A stretch of DNA of 64,000 bases from positions 59,642,394 to 59,706,393 of the forward strand of contig OY726574.1 in NCBI GenBank assembly GCA_963383645.1, read 5' to 3'. Below, one piece after another: positions 10,415 through 20,466 of this stretch. Under the pieces are notes generated by a model that saw only the letters and a program-made list of their open reading frames with translations, had not been told where the DNA came from and did no database searches. The position numbers and the translations under genes are program-made. Source of the stretch: Muscardinus avellanarius. Its lineage: Eukaryota > Chordata > Mammalia > Rodentia > Gliridae. Position 1 is the first letter of the stretch. The number at the start of each line of letters is the position of its first letter.

Positions 10415-11737
10415 CTTCGATCTTTATCTGATGACCAGTAATAATGAGCAGTTCTTCTTATGATCATGTACAATTTTGCTGTTTATATCCTTTGTCCGGT
10501 AGTCTACGTTAGATTAGTCATCATCTTACTCACTTTAAAGATTCATTTATAGGTCATAACCTCTTTGCAGCTACATTTTGAGGCAAATATCTTTTCTCAA
10601 TTGAAAATTATCAAAGGACAAAATTATCACAATGTAAAGATATCCATTGACAGCCTCAAAAAAAATTAAAGATCTCCATTGGTTTTATTTTCAGTTCTGG
10701 ATTCAGACAACGCTCCGTTCCACAGAACAGAATAAGTGTTCCAATGAGCTGAGCCGGGGAGGTTGGTTTTACAGACAGAAACGGTGATAGAAAGCAGAAA
10801 CAATGTGACTTAGAGTGAGGAAGGCATTTCATTTTCTCCCGGCCATGTGTGCCTGGGCTGCCACTCCTCCGGGGCTGACTTCTGAGTGTGCTCTTTCCCA
10901 GGTCTGTGATGTTGGGGTCTGTGAGGGCCCATTGTCCTGAGGTCTCCTTTTCCTCTGCCTCTTCTCACTCAGCTTAGACTCTCAGGGAACTCCAAAATGT
11001 CATCCTCAGCCTTAATTTCTCTTAGAAATGGCAAAATTAACCTAAGGAATGCCTGATGAAACAATACATAGGCATAGACATTTCTGATTTCATAACCTGA
11101 AAAGAAGGAAGAGCAGATAAAGCTGTCTTTAATTTAACTAAAGAGAAAAAAGATAAAGCACTAACGGACCCCATAAAGAAAATGGGAGAAAGGATAAAAT
11201 TAGAAACGGGGGAATATTGCAAGAGACCACTTGGTTCCGGGCTTTGTTGACACTATTGAAAACTTAAATGGAAATTAAAATTTTCTAAGAAAATATTCAT
11301 TACCAAAATTTGAGATATATTTATACTAAATAAAAGTATTTTTCCCTAAAATTTAAATTTACTCAGATGTCCTGCATTTTCTTTGATAGTTCCATTAAAA
11401 CAGATAATTTATTATGGAGAAATATTAGGAACGTGTTATAAACTTCAAGAGAACCAAGATCAGATGTTTATTTTAAATTATGTGAATTAAAATCAAGGAA
11501 TACTTTCAACTTTATTTAAACTATTCCAAGACATAAAAAAATAACAAATGCTAAATTATTTTTATAAAGCTACACAACACTGAAATAAAACCTGGCATTC
11601 ATGAAAAAAGTGTGGGCAAATCTGTCATGAATATTCATGATAAAATCTTAGCTGTGATATTAACAAACATGGAGGAAATTATATTTTTCTTACAATTAAA
11701 ATAAAAAAAATAACTGAAGAAAACTACCAAAAGTGAT
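10415..11737. other. Unique DNA, strongly AT-rich in its second half
   Basis: No repeat recognised. From about 11270 the sequence is very AT-rich with many short A and T runs. Open frames are short. Confidence 0.4.
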
Positions 11738-11905
11738 TCCAGTCAGGTATGGTCGCATGTGCCTATAATTTCAGTATCTGGGAGGCCGAGGCAAGAGGAT
11801 TGCAGGTTCAAGACAGCCTTATCAACTAAGTTAAACCCTCTGCAACTTAGGGAGACTCTGTTTCAAAATAAATAAATTAATTTATTAACTAAACAAGTGC
11901 TGGGG
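11738..11905 (+). mobile_element. Outer B1-dID SINE, B1 half and start of ID half, interrupted
   Basis: The B1 half runs from CAGTCAGGTATGGTCGCATG to AGACTCTGTTTCAAAATAAA. An ID start, GTGCTGGGG, is then cut by the next SINE. What look like remnants of its ID half reappear near 12148 and 12258-12312. Confidence 0.75.
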
Positions 11906-12107
11906 AGCCGGGTGTGGTGGCGAATGCTTGTAATCACAGTACTTGGGAGGCTGAGACAGGAGGATCTCGGTTTGTGGACAGCCTTAGTCACTTAGTGAGG
12001 CCCTCTACAATTTAGTAAGACCTTGTTTCAAAAAAAAAAAAAAGAATAAAAACTAGGGCTGGGGGTATAGCTTGGCGGTAGAATGCTTCTGGGTTTAATC
12101 CCTAGTA

Positions 12108-12147
<40 letters not shown>
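11906..12147 (+). mobile_element. Inner B1-dID SINE with (CA)n tail
   Basis: A full SINE (AGCCGGGTGTGGTGGCGAAT ... GTTTAATCCCTAGTACC) whose tail has become (CA)n at 12106-12147. GCTGGGG on both sides (11900-11905 region and 12149-12155) fits a target-site duplication within the outer SINE's ID half. Confidence 0.8.
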
Positions 12148-12149
<2 letters not shown>

Positions 12150-12245
12150 CTGGGGGTGTGTTGTGCTTCTATAAACATGACACTGTAGACTTCATTATGA
12201 TGTATGATTACCATGCACCAATTAAAAATTGTTTAGCATAGTCTA
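12150..12245 (+). mobile_element. L1 3'-terminal fragment, sense
   Basis: CATTATGATGTATGATTACC followed by ATGCACCAATTAAAAATTG is the L1-like terminus shared with 49908-50041. It sits inside the ID remnants of the outer SINE. Confidence 0.5.
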
Positions 12246-12255
12246 AAAAAAGGAG

Positions 12256-12345
12256 AGGAGGGTAGAGTATAGCTTGTAGGTAGAAGGCCCCTGGTTTTTA
12301 TCCCCCACACCACACACACACACACGCACACATACACACACGTAT
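12256..12345 (+). mobile_element. Remnant ID half of the outer SINE with CA-rich tail
   Basis: GAGTATAGCTTGTAGGTAGA then AGGCCCCTGGTTTTTATCCC matches an ID half, and an imperfect (CA)n tail follows. Best read as the displaced 3' part of the SINE that starts at 11738. Confidence 0.6.
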
Positions 12346-12424
12346 TTTAAAGGAATATTTGCATTATGTAGTGTATCATCAGAAACATAGTGGAGGCTTA
12401 AACACAAAACATCCACCAGTGCTC

Positions 12425-12545
12425 TGGCCTTGCTCCCAGATTCTGACTCAAGTTGTCTGGGTTAAGGCCCAGAAATTGGCAGTTTTAAGAAGGCCCCAGT
12501 GAGTCTAATGTGTGTCTAGACCCAAGAAACTCTGCTACCCTGAAG
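12425..12545 (+). mobile_element. MER5A-like (hAT-Charlie non-autonomous) relic
   Basis: CAGATTCTGACTCAAGTTGT, AAGGCCCAGAAATTGGCAGT, TTTAAGAAGGCCCCAGTGAG and the CCAAGAAACTCTGCTA end follow the MER5A layout (CAGAATCTC, GGCCCAGCAATCTG, TTTTAACAAGCCC, ending in a terminal inverted repeat near AGAACCACTG). Ends are worn. Confidence 0.5.
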
Positions 12546-12625
12546 CCCAGGGTTGAGCTCTTCACACCTGGTCACGACTCACTGATCATAAAATCAGTTT
12601 AACGGGATGGACCCAGTGTGTGGGG

Positions 12626-12744
12626 CATGGGATAGAAAACAGCGTTAGGGACTCATCAGCAACTTGTTCGGGCATGCTGGTGGTATAGAACATGGGACAT
12701 AAACAACTTCAGGAAACCATAGAGCAACTTGTTTGGACATGCCA
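12626..12744 (+). repeat. Diverged tandem duplication, period about 65 bp
   Basis: Copy 1 (12626-12680) and copy 2 (12691-12744) share CATGGGAYA, a purine-rich middle, AGCAACTTGTTYGGRCATGC and CAG. Identity is about 70% by eye. Confidence 0.5.
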
Positions 12745-13559
12745 GCCTGTGGCTCAGACCAACACTCCTGTGATGCCGTTGATAATGGACCCTGGGATCA
12801 TAAATCTCCCCCTGCATCAGATGGACGTGGGTCACCAATATATATGCATAAATGACAAGTGCCTGGTTCCCTAAGCCTAACAGAGACATGTGACAAGAAC
12901 CCCATGACAGAGCAGCTGTTTTGACACCCAGTGCGCTGAGTACGACTCTGATCCGGAGACTCTGCTTCAGTCCTGCTCCTTGCTGACCAAGTTCAGCACA
13001 ACTCTTTAGATTTCTGGCACCCACACCAACTTCAGAATCTCCTCTTCCGTTCCTGAACTTGATTCATTATCTACCTCTGCCTCCCTGTTTGTTTGCTAAT
13101 AGCTTGAAGTGCCTGAATGATGGGATTTGTGTGTTGTGCGGCATACTTGTTTGACCTAAGTTGTTAGAATTATTAGTGTCAACTATATAATTTGGTGATC
13201 ATTTATCACTTATTGGCTTTGGCAAAGTGACTTTACTTAGAGAATTTCCTAATAATCTCATGCATGCTCTAACCTTTGAGTGTTGAATAAAGCTCATGAC
13301 ATTGTGTAATGATGCAAATCGTGTGTGATGTGACTTATCGACCTTAGGACCCTGGTTGTAGTGTCATGTCGGGCTGTGATCTTTCTGTGGGATGTACTAA
13401 AAAAAAATTGGGAAACCATTGCTTGACATGACTCAAACATGTCCCAGCTTCCTGAAACACTTTATCAAAATTTCTGTGATCCATTAAAGGCTTTTCAGAG
13501 TTTGAATATCTTATTGTAGTTCATTTATTTAGTGGTGCCAACATTTGTTCATTGCATAT
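12745..13559. other. Unique DNA, nothing recognised
   Basis: An AATAAA at about 13286 and AT-rich flanks are visible, but no transcript structure or repeat family is recognisable. The 122-codon antisense frame at 12656-13024 has no domain. Confidence 0.35.
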
Positions 13560-13665
13560 GCAAAGTTCAAACATACCCTACATAGTTATTTGTGCTTATT
13601 TGATGAACACAGTAACCAGCATCAGTAGATGCCCAATAAAAGTTTAGTGAATGAAGGAATCCATT
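13560..13665 (+). mobile_element. Possible L2 3'-end relic
   Basis: GATGCCCAATAAAAGTTTAG followed by TGAATGAAGG resembles the L2/MIR terminus GGTGCTCAATAAATATTTGTTGAATGAATG. Upstream similarity is weak. Confidence 0.35.
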
Positions 13666-14070
13666 TTGTTTTGGTCACTACAATGAAACCTGACTACCAT
13701 AGATGGAAATCCTGTTTGGTGTAACAATGGGCCAGAGCTTTCTCCTTGCTCACATTCTTATCCAGATGAGGATTCTGCTTGGATTGGAACAGGCTACGTG
13801 GATTCTGGACTCAATCATATCATCACAGACCACACTGGTCTGAATGCTTTACCAGGACATAAGATAATCAAGAAAGATAGAACCAAAAAGAATTTCCCTA
13901 ATATGGGTTAGCTTTCTTCAAAGCAAGTGATTTCATTGACAGGTTCCTTGTTGGAAATCAGGTCTTCAGGAAAAAAAAAAAATTAATTCTCTTCATAGCC
14001 AACTTTACGTAACCAAGCCATTACTTATTGAGTTACCAGGTTCTCAGCCTTGAGCAAGGTGCTGCATGCA
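13666..14070. other. Unique DNA, nothing recognised
   Basis: No repeat or gene recognised apart from a short A run at about 13970. Confidence 0.4.
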
Positions 14071-14071
14071 G

Positions 14072-14100
14072 CAAACATTAAACAAACAAACAAACAAAAA
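14072..14100 (+). repeat. (AAAC)n microsatellite
   Basis: Six or so AAAC units directly before the next SINE. Confidence 0.85.
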
Positions 14101-14111
14101 ACTGTATCAGA

Positions 14112-14332
14112 AGCCAGGCGTGGTGGCGCACACTTGTAATCCCCGTGCTTGGGAGGCTGAGACAGGAGGATCACATAGGTTCGAAGCCAGCCTCACCTAC
14201 TTAGTGAGGCTCTCAGCAACTTAGTGAGACCCTGTTTCCAAATAAAGTATAAAATAGGTCTGAGAATATAGCCCAGGGATAGAAAGTACCTCAGTTCCAT
14301 CCCAGTACCACACACACACACACACACACACA
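14112..14332 (+). mobile_element. B1-dID SINE, sense, with (CA)n tail
   Basis: Intermediate in type. The B1 half has the young-type start CCAGGCGTGGTGGCGCACAC and AATCCCCGTGCTTGGGAGGC but keeps the old middle (CCTCACCTACTTAGTGAGG). The ID half is AGGTCTGAGAATATAGCCCA. The tail is (CA)n at 14310-14332. Confidence 0.9.
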
Positions 14333-14953
14333 AATAAATAAGCCAGGTGACATTAATTATACGCAAGAACAAAATTCAGATTGGACAGGAAGAAAACATG
14401 AAATGGGCCAAATGGAAAATGCTTCAAGCCAAATAGCTAGGCCGGTGAGGAATTGGACACAGGAGACGCACTGAGGAGCGCTAGTAACCCTCATGCCCGA
14501 TCAGGAATTCTAATTTGCCTGAAGCCTCTGCATTAAGGGGTCTGTTTTGCATAGCTTTTTACAAACCATTAACACAATAGGTGTCCCTGGGAGTTTTGAC
14601 TGATCATTAGCTGGCCCGGTACCTTTGTCTCGTGGAATCTCCTTGCGTGACTCACTGGCTTTCTGGGCTGTTCCCACCTCATAGCTCAGGGATTACACTT
14701 CTGCCGGAGTGCATGGATAGAGAGTAAAAGAATCTAAGGCAGCACTGGCTTTTTAGCAGAAACAAGCCAGGGATCAGAGTGTCAACAGCTGGCTTCGAAA
14801 GGACCAGTCCCAGCTTCGCAGCGGAACAAACAGCTGTGAAGTTAAGTGGGGACTGAGATTAGGAGCAAGGTAAAGTAGCAGGCAAAACTTGAAAGTTAAA
14901 AATCTAAGAAAAACAGTCACACTCGAAGGGGAGAGACTTAATTAAAAAGAAAA
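14333..14953. other. Unique DNA, nothing recognised
   Basis: No named repeat or coding signal recognised. Confidence 0.4.
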
Positions 14954-15180
14954 TCAGCTGGATGTGGTGGGGCATGCCTGTAATCCCAGTATTTAGGAGG
15001 CTGATATAGGAACAGCAAGGGTTCAAGGTTAGCCTCAGCCATTTAGTAAGACTCTCAGCAATTTAGCAAGACTGTATTTCAAAATAAAAAATAAAAAGGG
15101 CTGGGGGCATAACTCAGAGGTAGAATGCCCTTGGGTTTAATCCCCAGTATCACAAAACCAATAAACAAACGAACAAACCA
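14954..15180 (+). mobile_element. B1-dID SINE, sense
   Basis: Starts AGCTGGATGTGGTGGGGCAT, linker AAAATAAAAAATAAAAAGGG, ID half GGCTGGGGGCATAACTCAGA to CCCCAGTATCAC, then a degenerate A/C tail (AATAAACAAACGAACAAACC). Confidence 0.9.
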
Positions 15181-15374
15181 ATCACAAAAAACACTAAGAG
15201 GTGACATCATTAAGATCTTCAAAAACATGAAAGCTGATTTTATAGGAATTTAAGTGCTCTTTCACATGTTAGGCAGAAATGGGAGGACGGACGCTAGAGC
15301 TGCACAGTGTGTCTTATGTTCTTTATTCAGTGAATATGTGTTAAGTGCTTCTTCTATACCATTCAGTTGTTAAA

Positions 15375-15565
15375 AGCTGGCTGTGGTGGTGCAGGACTGT
15401 AATCCTAGGACTGGGGAGGCTGAGACAAGAGGATCACAAGTTCAGGGCCAGTCTCAGCACCTTGGCGAGGCCCTCCTCAACCTGTTTCAAGATAATAATA
15501 AAAAAAAAAGAAAATAGGGCTGGGGTGTAACTTGGAGGAATAATGCTCCTAGGTTCAATCCCTAC

Positions 15566-15612
<47 letters not shown>
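15375..15612 (+). mobile_element. B1-dID SINE, sense, with long (CA)n tail
   Basis: Starts GCTGGCTGTGGTGGTGCAGG. The ID half ends AGGTTCAATCCCTACTAACA. The tail is about 21 CA units at 15569-15612. Confidence 0.9.
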
Positions 15613-16589
15613 ACTATTTACCTTGCAAATGCTTACCCTTTACTAACACTTAGGTAGAAAATTTGCAAGATGCAACCTTTCTCTTCAAGGGGCGACCTTG
15701 AATGAGTCTGGGTGCAGCTTGTATGACTTTTTCTGGGGGTCTTTTGGAAGTGGGAGGGTACAGCTGAGGCTGAGCCCGTGCCTCGAGTATTCACGTCAGG
15801 TTCTGATTATCTGTTACTTTACGTTCAGATCCTCATCAAGGTTGGGGAAGCTGTGAGGCCTCTTCTGAGGAGAACGTGTAATGAGTCTGCCCATGGAGCA
15901 AATAATAAAAAAGAAAAAAAAGAAAAAAGAAAAGAAAGGGGCCAAATAGATTTATAGGAATAAATCCTTTACTAGCTTAAAACCATTCAAACATGGAGTG
16001 CATACCCTGGCACTTAAGGTTTTTTAAAAGCCAGTAAGTTCTTTATTTTTTCCTCCTGGAGGCAGAATTTCCAATTGCCTGCATATAACATAGATTGGAT
16101 TGGGAAATGAGTTTCTGTCGATCTGAGTCTAAGAGTGGTCACAGGTTTCAAAGGACTTTCCAAGTTTCAAAGGGCCACCCAGACAGGCAGAATTGCCCGT
16201 TCTCCCAAGAGTTCGTGAATCGTAGTCTTCTCTAAGCTCTGATCTGGACACACTCTTGTAACTTACAGACTTTTCAGTTTAATAGACCTTGCCTAAAGAA
16301 TAGAAATAGACAAATAAATACAAATAAATTGCTTTTGCTAAAATTGGGCATCCCTTCAGGCTAATTGAGCCTCAAATGAACAGGTATTAAAATGATTAAT
16401 TGAAACCCATGCCAGTTTTAATGCAGAGCATATTCTAGATACTTAGTGTTAATTATCAGAAATGGCCAAGCCTCCTTCCCACCTTTGCCCTGGACGCATC
16501 TCATCAAGACGTTTCCCTTCTTAGTTCGGTATCATAACCTCTCTCAAATCATATTGTTAACCCTTAGTCACCCTCCTGAGGGGCCGTGA
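15613..16589. other. Unique DNA, nothing recognised
   Basis: Contains an A/G-rich stretch at 15903-15940 but no recognisable element or exon. Confidence 0.4.
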
Positions 16590-16860
16590 TAATCAAGTGT
16601 CCTTTGGATAATTTTTGTAGGATTGCTGAGCGTTGCTATGCGAAAACATATTCATATTTAAAATTCTTATGTATGCATAATAAATATTAGAACACTATTG
16701 AGTGAAAATTAATGAGCCCGTATTTAAGGCTTGGCAGTATTTAAAATTGCCCGTGTGATGCCAATCTCAGTTAATCACATTAGAAGTGTCTCTGATTACT
16801 CCTTGTTAATTGCTACTTATCATTCAGCGGGTGAAAAAGGTCTGGAAATTGTGAGGTAAC
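16590..16860. other. Candidate conserved non-coding element
   Basis: Repeat-free, AT-rich, with several homeodomain-type cores: ATTAATGAGC, GTTAATCACATT and TTGTTAATTGC. It has the texture of mammalian conserved non-coding DNA. Conservation cannot be measured from one sequence, so this is inference. Confidence 0.25.
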
Positions 16861-17179
16861 AGGTTACTTAGTGGCTGCCATCAACCTGGTACCTAGCACT
16901 GCTCACATCCTTGAACCCGTCATTAGCACCATGGCCCTCTGGGCAGAGGTGGCCCTCAGTCCAGGGAGGACACAGAGAACATCTACACAACTGACGGGGG
17001 TAGCACCTGAGCAAAGGCAATAAGGCCGCAGTGCCCTCTGGGTATGCGCTGTCATGTAGGTGTGACGCAGGCACCGAAGGGCCAGGGGGAGACCACTGAC
17101 TGACACCCCCAAACATATTATTGCATGAGATCCATGCAACAGAATGGTCGCCTCCCGTCTGGAAGATTCTAGACTCTTC
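16861..17179. other. Unique DNA, open on the minus strand but no gene supported
   Basis: Two overlapping antisense frames of 82 and 95 codons (16868-17190) have no domain or splice context. Confidence 0.35.
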
Positions 17180-17370
17180 TCTGCATCCATCTTCTATTCG
17201 TCTTCAGAGTCTGATGCTTATTTGTTGTCTGTATTTCCTGCATCTACTTGAATTCAAGCTTCATGAAAAGTAGAAGTTTTATTTGCTTTGTTCAGAGACA
17301 CATCCCATATGCAGATAGTGCCTGGCACATAGGAGCGCCCCATAAATATTTACTGAATGAATAAAATTTA
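17180..17370 (+). mobile_element. L2 3'-end relic, sense
   Basis: TTTGCTTTGTTCAGAGACAC, GATAGTGCCTGGCACATAGG and CCATAAATATTTACTGAATG match the L2 3' end (TGTTCACTG...GTGCCTGGCACATAGTAGG...CAATAAATATTTGTTGAATG). Confidence 0.65.
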
Positions 17371-17423
17371 AAATGTCCACATGGACAGCCAGGAATGCCT
17401 GTGGAGGTGAGTTTGCTGGCTCA
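17301..17423 (+). repeat. Local duplication, copy A (L2 end plus flank)
   Basis: Aligns along its whole length with 18641-18765 at roughly 75-80% identity by eye. The match continues about 55 bp past the L2 terminus (ATTTAAAATGTCCACATGG...GGAATGCCTGTGGAGGT). Two independent L2 insertions would not share that flank. Confidence 0.7.
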
Positions 17424-17650
17424 TCTGAAGAAAGTTTAAAATCAACATGGATGTGTGATGCGTGTCTGTGATATTTTCCTTCTACTTTTAGACTTATCTT
17501 TCCCACTTTAAAGGGCATGTGGGTAAATCTCCCTGCAAGTCCAGGGAGGATGACCTAAGGTTTCATAAAAAAAGAGCTAATGAAAGTCAAATCTCTTCTT
17601 AAAAAAACAAAGAACCCCCCCCCAAAAAAAAAAAAACCATAAAGAAAGAG

Positions 17651-17821
17651 AGAGGCTTGGTGTTGCAGGTCTATATTTCCAGTACTTGGGAGAGGAGGTT
17701 TGCAGTTTCACGATCAGCCTGAGCAACTTAGCAAGACCCTGTTTCAAATTAAAAAATAAAATAGGGCTGGGGTTATAACTTGGAGGTCGAAAGCCCAAAG
17801 TTCAATCCCTAGTACAACAAG
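17651..17821 (+). mobile_element. B1-dID SINE, sense, internally shortened
   Basis: The B1 half (AGGCTTGGTGTTGCAGGTCT) lacks a few bases at GAGGCTGAG (reads GGGAGAGGAGG). The ID half is GGCTGGGGTTATAACTTGGA to CAATCCCTAGTAC. Confidence 0.85.
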
Positions 17822-17870
17822 AAAAAGAAAGGAAAAAAGAAAGAAAGAAGGAAAAGAAAAGAATGAAAGA
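17822..17870 (+). repeat. A/G-rich (AAAG)-type tract
   Basis: Degenerate AAAG/AAGG tract that forms the SINE's tail. Confidence 0.7.
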
Positions 17871-18089
17871 TATCTGTTCTGAAGGATAACTGCACACTGG
17901 TTGAAAAATGAAAAAAAAAATTACCAGCACTAAGTAAACCGTCTGAGTTTTCCTTTAATAAACTAATTTTTCACTGGTTTATTGACTTTTTTTGTTGGGA
18001 AGATGAAGCCACATAAAATTCAATTTGCTGCTTCTTGGGAGAGGTCAAAAGAACCGCCGCCACCACCACAACAACAAAAACCTCCACTG

Positions 18090-18129
<40 letters not shown>
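18090..18129 (+). repeat. (GT)n microsatellite
   Basis: About 19 GT units. It forms the complement of a (CA)n tail of the antisense SINE that follows. Confidence 0.93.
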
Positions 18130-18132
<3 letters not shown>

Positions 18133-18180
18133 GGGATTGAACGCAGAGATGTTCTACCTTTGAGCTACACCAAGGCCATT

Positions 18181-18211
<31 letters not shown>

Positions 18212-18332
18212 TTCACTTATTATTTTGAAACAAGATCTCTCCAGGTTGCTGAGAGCCTCACTAAGTTGTGAACAATGGGGCAACCCTCCTGTTTTAACCT
18301 CCCAAGTTCTGGGGTTACCTTCACTGCCCTGG
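18130..18332 (-). mobile_element. B1-dID SINE, antisense, with internal (TTTA)n
   Basis: ID half (TACTGGGATTGAACGCAGAG), linker expanded to (TTTA)n at 18181-18215, then the B1 half (GAAACAAGATCTCTCCAGGT ... TCTGGGGTTACC). Confidence 0.82.
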
Positions 18333-18560
18333 TTTGTTTGTTTTGTGATGCTGGCGTTGAACCCAGAGGCATTCTGTCTCTGAGCTAGTCCCCCGACCCC
18401 ATATTATTTTTGTTTGAAACAGGGTCTTCCTAAATTGATGAGGGTCTCGCTAAATTGCTAAGACTAGCCTCAAACCTGAATTGGATTGAACTGAGATTCT
18501 CCTCTCTCAGTCTCCCAAGTAGTGGATTTTAGATGATGTGCACCACAACACCTGGCCTCC
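18333..18560 (-). mobile_element. B1-dID SINE, antisense
   Basis: ID half (TGATGCTGGCGTTGAACCCA), linker, then B1 half through CTCCCAAGTAGTGG to CACCACAACACCTGGCC. It abuts the preceding SINE tail-to-head. Confidence 0.85.
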
Positions 18561-18572
18561 GATGCCTTTTTC

Positions 18573-18640
18573 ATTTTTAATATACTTGTATTGGTGCATT
18601 ACTGTCACATCATAATGTAGTTCAGAGTGATAAGGAGCTA
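18573..18640 (-). mobile_element. L1 3'-terminal fragment, antisense
   Basis: TTTTTAATATACTTGTATTG followed by GTGCATTACTGTCACATCAT and GTTCAGAGTGATA closely resembles the start of 2938-3258. Confidence 0.5.
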
Positions 18641-18765
18641 TGTCCCACATGCAGATAGTGCCTGGAATGTAGAAGCTCTCTATAAATATTTTATGAATGA
18701 ATACAATTTAAAATGTCTGCATAGAGTGCCAGGGATGTCTGTGTAGGTAGAGTTATTGGTTCTCA
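18641..18765 (+). repeat. Local duplication, copy B (L2 end plus flank)
   Basis: Second copy of 17301-17423. It is wedged between an antisense L1 tail and the B1 half of an antisense SINE, and sits about 1.34 kb from copy A in the same orientation. Confidence 0.7.
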
Positions 18766-18866
18766 AATTTTCCGAGAGCCTCACTAAGTTGTTGAGATTG
18801 GCCTCAAACCTGCAATCCTTCTATCTTAGTCTCCCAAGTATTGGAATTACCTCCACCGACTTTCTT
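18766..18866 (-). mobile_element. Isolated B1 half of a B1-dID SINE, antisense
   Basis: GAGAGCCTCACTAAGTTGTT to TCTCCCAAGTATTGGAATTA. The ID half that should precede it on the + strand is missing. The sequence starts directly at the edge of the duplicated block. Confidence 0.75.
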
Positions 18867-18871
18867 GTTTG

Positions 18872-18942
18872 TTTGCTTGTTGATATTGAGGTTGAACTCA
18901 GAGGTATTTTATCTCTGAGATAGACCCCCCAACCCAGATTTG
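18872..18942 (-). mobile_element. Isolated ID half of a B1-dID SINE, antisense
   Basis: TTGATATTGAGGTTGAACTC and TTATCTCTGAGATAGACCCC. The B1 half that should follow is absent. Confidence 0.65.
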
Positions 18943-18945
18943 TTC

Positions 18946-19206
18946 TCAGATTTGCACACAGCATCAATGCCTTTTGAAGTACAATGTTGGGGCAGATCCC
19001 AAACTCAGATTATGAAGCAATTTGTAGATAAACAGTTGGCCCCATGGGATCCACCTGCTTCCCTTCTCCTACCGACTCACAAGACCAGCTGGTGGGGAGG
19101 CCCGTACGGAGTCAGCAGTCTGCGGTGTGCGTCTGTCTCCCACACTTCATGTGTCAGAGTCCCAGTGCAACAACAGGTGGCCTCTCTCAGGTGATTCAGT
19201 CACAGG
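18946..19206. other. Unique DNA, nothing recognised
   Basis: No repeat or exon recognised. Confidence 0.35.
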
Positions 19207-19554
19207 TGTCTTGGTCAGCACTGACACTACTAATCCAAGACACCTGGTCACCACTACTTAGAGGAAAGAGGATAGTCAGTTTTGGAGATTCCAGGGGTTC
19301 AGCCCACGTTAGGCTGGGTTACACCTGAGAAGCTCAGGGCATGGCGGTGAAAGGCACAGATAGAAATAGAGATAGAGAGCTCTGCTGTCACATCAAGGAG
19401 GCTGGAAACATTAGAGAGAGCGGGTTGAGGAGGGGCCGTATAGAATCCCCAAGACCACACCCAGGGGCCCCTCCTCAGTACCAAGCCCTGCCTTCAACAC
19501 GGCTGCCTACTCCCCCTGAGGTCTAGGGGGACATTCTAAGTCCAAACCATAGCA
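19207..19554 (-). mobile_element. ERVL-MaLR LTR, antisense
   Basis: Read on the minus strand it starts TGCTATGGTTTGGACTTAGA (a typical MaLR 5' start) and ends near GCTGACCAAGACA. The middle carries the GTGTGGTCTTGGGGATTC and TGACAGCAGAGC blocks also seen in the two LTRs at 42561-44846. No internal region adjoins it, so it is probably solo. Confidence 0.7.
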
Positions 19555-20283
19555 GAAGGTTCTGCGGTCATAACTGAGCTGAGCTCATCTCAGGGGAGGG
19601 CTTATTGACAGCAGTGACCGTGTCCACATCCTGCCCTCCTGCCTTCTCGGTGGGATGACACTGCACAAGGCCCTTGCCAGAGCCAGCGCATGCCATTGGA
19701 CACCCCGACCCCCAGGACCATGAGAAATACATTATTCTCGCATCTAAATTGCACTTTGTGGTATTCTGCTCAACACGAACGAAGGCAGAGACCCTCTTAT
19801 TTCTTTACTTTTTAAAACGTGAAACAGACCTAATATTAGCCAATATCTCTTGATATAGTTTTCTCCTACTGAAAGACCTTTGAGAGCCCAGCACTTCACA
19901 ATAACACCCAGGTTCCTGTTTTTCCAAATGATCCCATTGCGTATCGAGTCCAGCTGTCGTTAGCGTGGTCCAAGGACAGCAGTTCCTCGGCTGCCGTTTC
20001 AGTCTCTTGCAGGGCCATCTGGGTTTAACCTGGGATTTCTCAGCACCTTGTGTCCTTCACGCAACAATTTGCCTTGATACCTCGATAATAAATCAAAGAG
20101 AGCATAATCTCATTTCAATCTGAAGAATATGGGAAACGGACGGGCTTGACCCATCAGCAAAACATTGCATAAAACTAGTCCGATCTTCTGAAACAGAACC
20201 ATTTGGGGAAAAAATAAATCAGCTCTCAATATTTTAAACCCAAATTCGATTTCTATTTTTGCTTTCCATTCCCTGCTTTTCTG
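19555..20283. other. Unique DNA; 19880-20270 is a candidate conserved element
   Basis: Repeat-free. The second half has an AT/GC balance and motifs (GATAATAAATCAAAG, TGATCCCATTG) reminiscent of conserved non-coding DNA. This is inference only. No exon recognised. Confidence 0.25.
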
Positions 20284-20466
20284 TGGCACTGGGAATTGAA
20301 CCCAAGAGTGTTGTCCCTCTGAGCTCCCTCCTAAACACCCCAGCCCTTTTTGTTTGTTTTGAAACAGAGTCTCACTAAGTTGCTGAGGCTGGCCTCCCAC
20401 CAGCAATCCTCCTGTGTCAGCCTCCCAAGTGCTGGGGTTACAGGTGTGTGCCACGGTGCCTGGCTC
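20284..20466 (-). mobile_element. B1-dID SINE, antisense
   Basis: ID half (GGCACTGGGAATTGAACCCA), T/G linker (TTTTTGTTTGTTTTG), B1 half ending GTGTGCCACGGTGCCTGGCTC. Confidence 0.9.
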
